6,344 bases of DNA from Acidobacteriota bacterium (GTDB lineage Bacteria > Acidobacteriota > Vicinamibacteria > Vicinamibacterales > Vicinamibacteraceae), in contig JACDAO010000490.1 of assembly GCA_013695405.1 (NCBI GenBank), positions 1 to 6,344 on the forward strand. Reading direction: 5' to 3'. The position numbers and the translations under genes are program-made. Below the pieces are notes generated by a model that worked only from the letters and a program-made list of their open reading frames with translations, did not search any database and was not told the origin of the DNA. Of the stretch, positions 5,891-6,344 are shown in pieces; the stretch's first letter is position 1, and each line of letters starts with the position of its first letter.

Positions 5891-5939
5891 GCTGGAGCTT
5901 GGGGCTTGAAGCTGGGGGCTCGGTGCTGTGGACTTCGAG
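5891..5939. repeat. Degenerate 7-bp tandem repeat
   Basis: Seven consecutive heptamers can be read: GCTGGAG, CTTGGGG, CTTGAAG, CTGGGGG, CTCGGTG, CTGTGGA and CTTCGAG. Most follow CTNGNNG. The stretch is non-coding, between scoA and the GNAT gene, and begins about 30 nt upstream of the scoA start. It resembles the short tandem heptamer repeats found between genes in several bacterial groups. Confidence 0.6.
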
Positions 5940-5946
5940 CAGGGCT

Positions 5947-5962
5947 GGCCGCAGCTGCGGCC
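5947..5962. terminator. 16-bp perfect palindrome just after the GNAT gene
   Basis: GGCCGCAGCTGCGGCC reads the same on both strands and begins 17 nt past the GNAT stop on the minus strand. As RNA it could form a GC-rich hairpin of about 6 bp with a 4-nt loop. No T-tract follows, so a terminator, a protein-binding site or chance in GC-rich DNA are all possible. Confidence 0.3.
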
Positions 5963-5979
5963 CGTGTGGCTGTGGCCCG

Positions 5980-6344
5980 TCAGCCGGGCGGTGGCCGGCC
6001 GAGTGGAATGACGGCGTCGTAGCGCTCCTCTCGATACCGCACGAAGCCGATCCGCTGGTAGTTCCGGATGGCGGCCGGGTGGTCGAGCGAGCAGGTGTGC
6101 AGCCAGACCCGCGCCGGCCCGCTCTGCCACGCCTGGCGTGCCGCGACCGTGAGCAGCGCCGGCCCGAGTCGTCGCCCGATGAACTCCGGCAGCAGCCCGA
6201 AGTAGGCGATCTCGACGTCGTGCGCGGTGCGATGCAGTTCGAAGAAGCCCGCGGGGGTGCCGCCGACGGTGAGCAGCCACAGTTCGATGCCGGGCGCCTG
6301 CAGGTGGCCGGCGATCCGTGCGTCGCTCCAGTCCAGGCGTTCGA
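5980..6344 (-). CDS. GNAT-family N-acetyltransferase, 5' partial
   Basis: The start lies beyond the right edge; 120 codons plus TGA (5982-5980) are present, the first full codon being 6342-6340. GNAT enzymes transfer an acyl group from acetyl-CoA to an amine. The core fold is recognisable: a strand ending EIAYFGLLPEF (about residues 44-54 of the visible part), the acetyl-CoA pyrophosphate loop of Q/R-x-x-G-x-G/A type as RRLGPA (57-62), then helix LLTVAARQAW. The C-terminal part reads VWLHTCSLDHPAA, with NYQRIGF at 94-100 typical of the last helix and strand. The tail is proline-rich. The substrate cannot be told from the sequence. It has the same orientation as scoA, 120 nt upstream of it, with a palindrome and a heptamer repeat between, so co-transcription is uncertain. 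Confidence 0.88.
   Translation of the reverse strand, partial: ERLDWSDARIAGHLQAPGIELWLLTVGGTPAGFFELHRTAHDVEIAYFGLLPEFIGRRLGPALLTVAARQAWQSGPARVWLHTCSLDHPAAIRNYQRIGFVRYREERYDAVIPLGRPPPG

Noticed and set aside
5390..6280. A 296-codon minus-strand open frame overlapping scoA and the GNAT gene
   Set aside because: It is an alternative frame of two recognised genes, runs through the non-coding heptamer repeat, and is Arg-rich without any domain.

Overview
The window is GC-rich, tightly packed bacterial chromosomal DNA. Gene content (an AMIN-type cell-wall amidase with a tetratricopeptide-like N-terminus, a PepA-type aminopeptidase, a SCOT-type CoA-transferase pair, a GNAT acetyltransferase) and the palindromic intergenic repeats suggest an environmental Gram-negative bacterium. 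My best guess is an acidobacterium of the Vicinamibacteria type. That placement rests on general resemblance only, because the window has no rRNA or other phylogenetic marker.

Layout from left to right: (1) bases 2-1828, plus strand: N-acetylmuramoyl-L-alanine amidase whose start lies before the window. (2) 1824-2006: a tandem array of palindromic repeats filling the gap between two convergent genes. Each full unit could fold as two hairpins closed by a short CGTAG/CTACG stem. (3) 2018-3888, minus strand: a two-gene unit, pepA followed 5 nt later by a 118-aa proline-rich membrane protein. (4) 3889-3986: a divergent intergenic region with a plausible promoter for the rightward gene and a -10-like box very close to the pepA start. 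(5) 3987-4460, plus: a small secreted PKD-fold protein. (6) 4511-5859, minus: scoA and scoB, the two subunits of 3-oxoacid CoA-transferase, 5 nt apart. (7) 5860-5979: a short gap with a degenerate 7-bp tandem repeat and a 16-bp palindrome. (8) 5980-6344, minus: the C-terminal 120 residues of a GNAT acetyltransferase that runs off the right edge.

The genes are housekeeping or accessory metabolic functions (cell-wall hydrolysis, peptide turnover, ketoacid/CoA metabolism, acyl transfer) and do not form one pathway. Two pairs look co-translated: pepA with the membrane protein, and scoA with scoB. I see no defence system, prophage, insertion sequence, CRISPR array, tRNA or rRNA. The least ordinary feature is the repeat array at 1824-2006: its stems vary by paired substitutions, its period is marked by an exact 8-nt linker, one unit is a recombinant, and the amidase stop codon lies inside its first, truncated copy.
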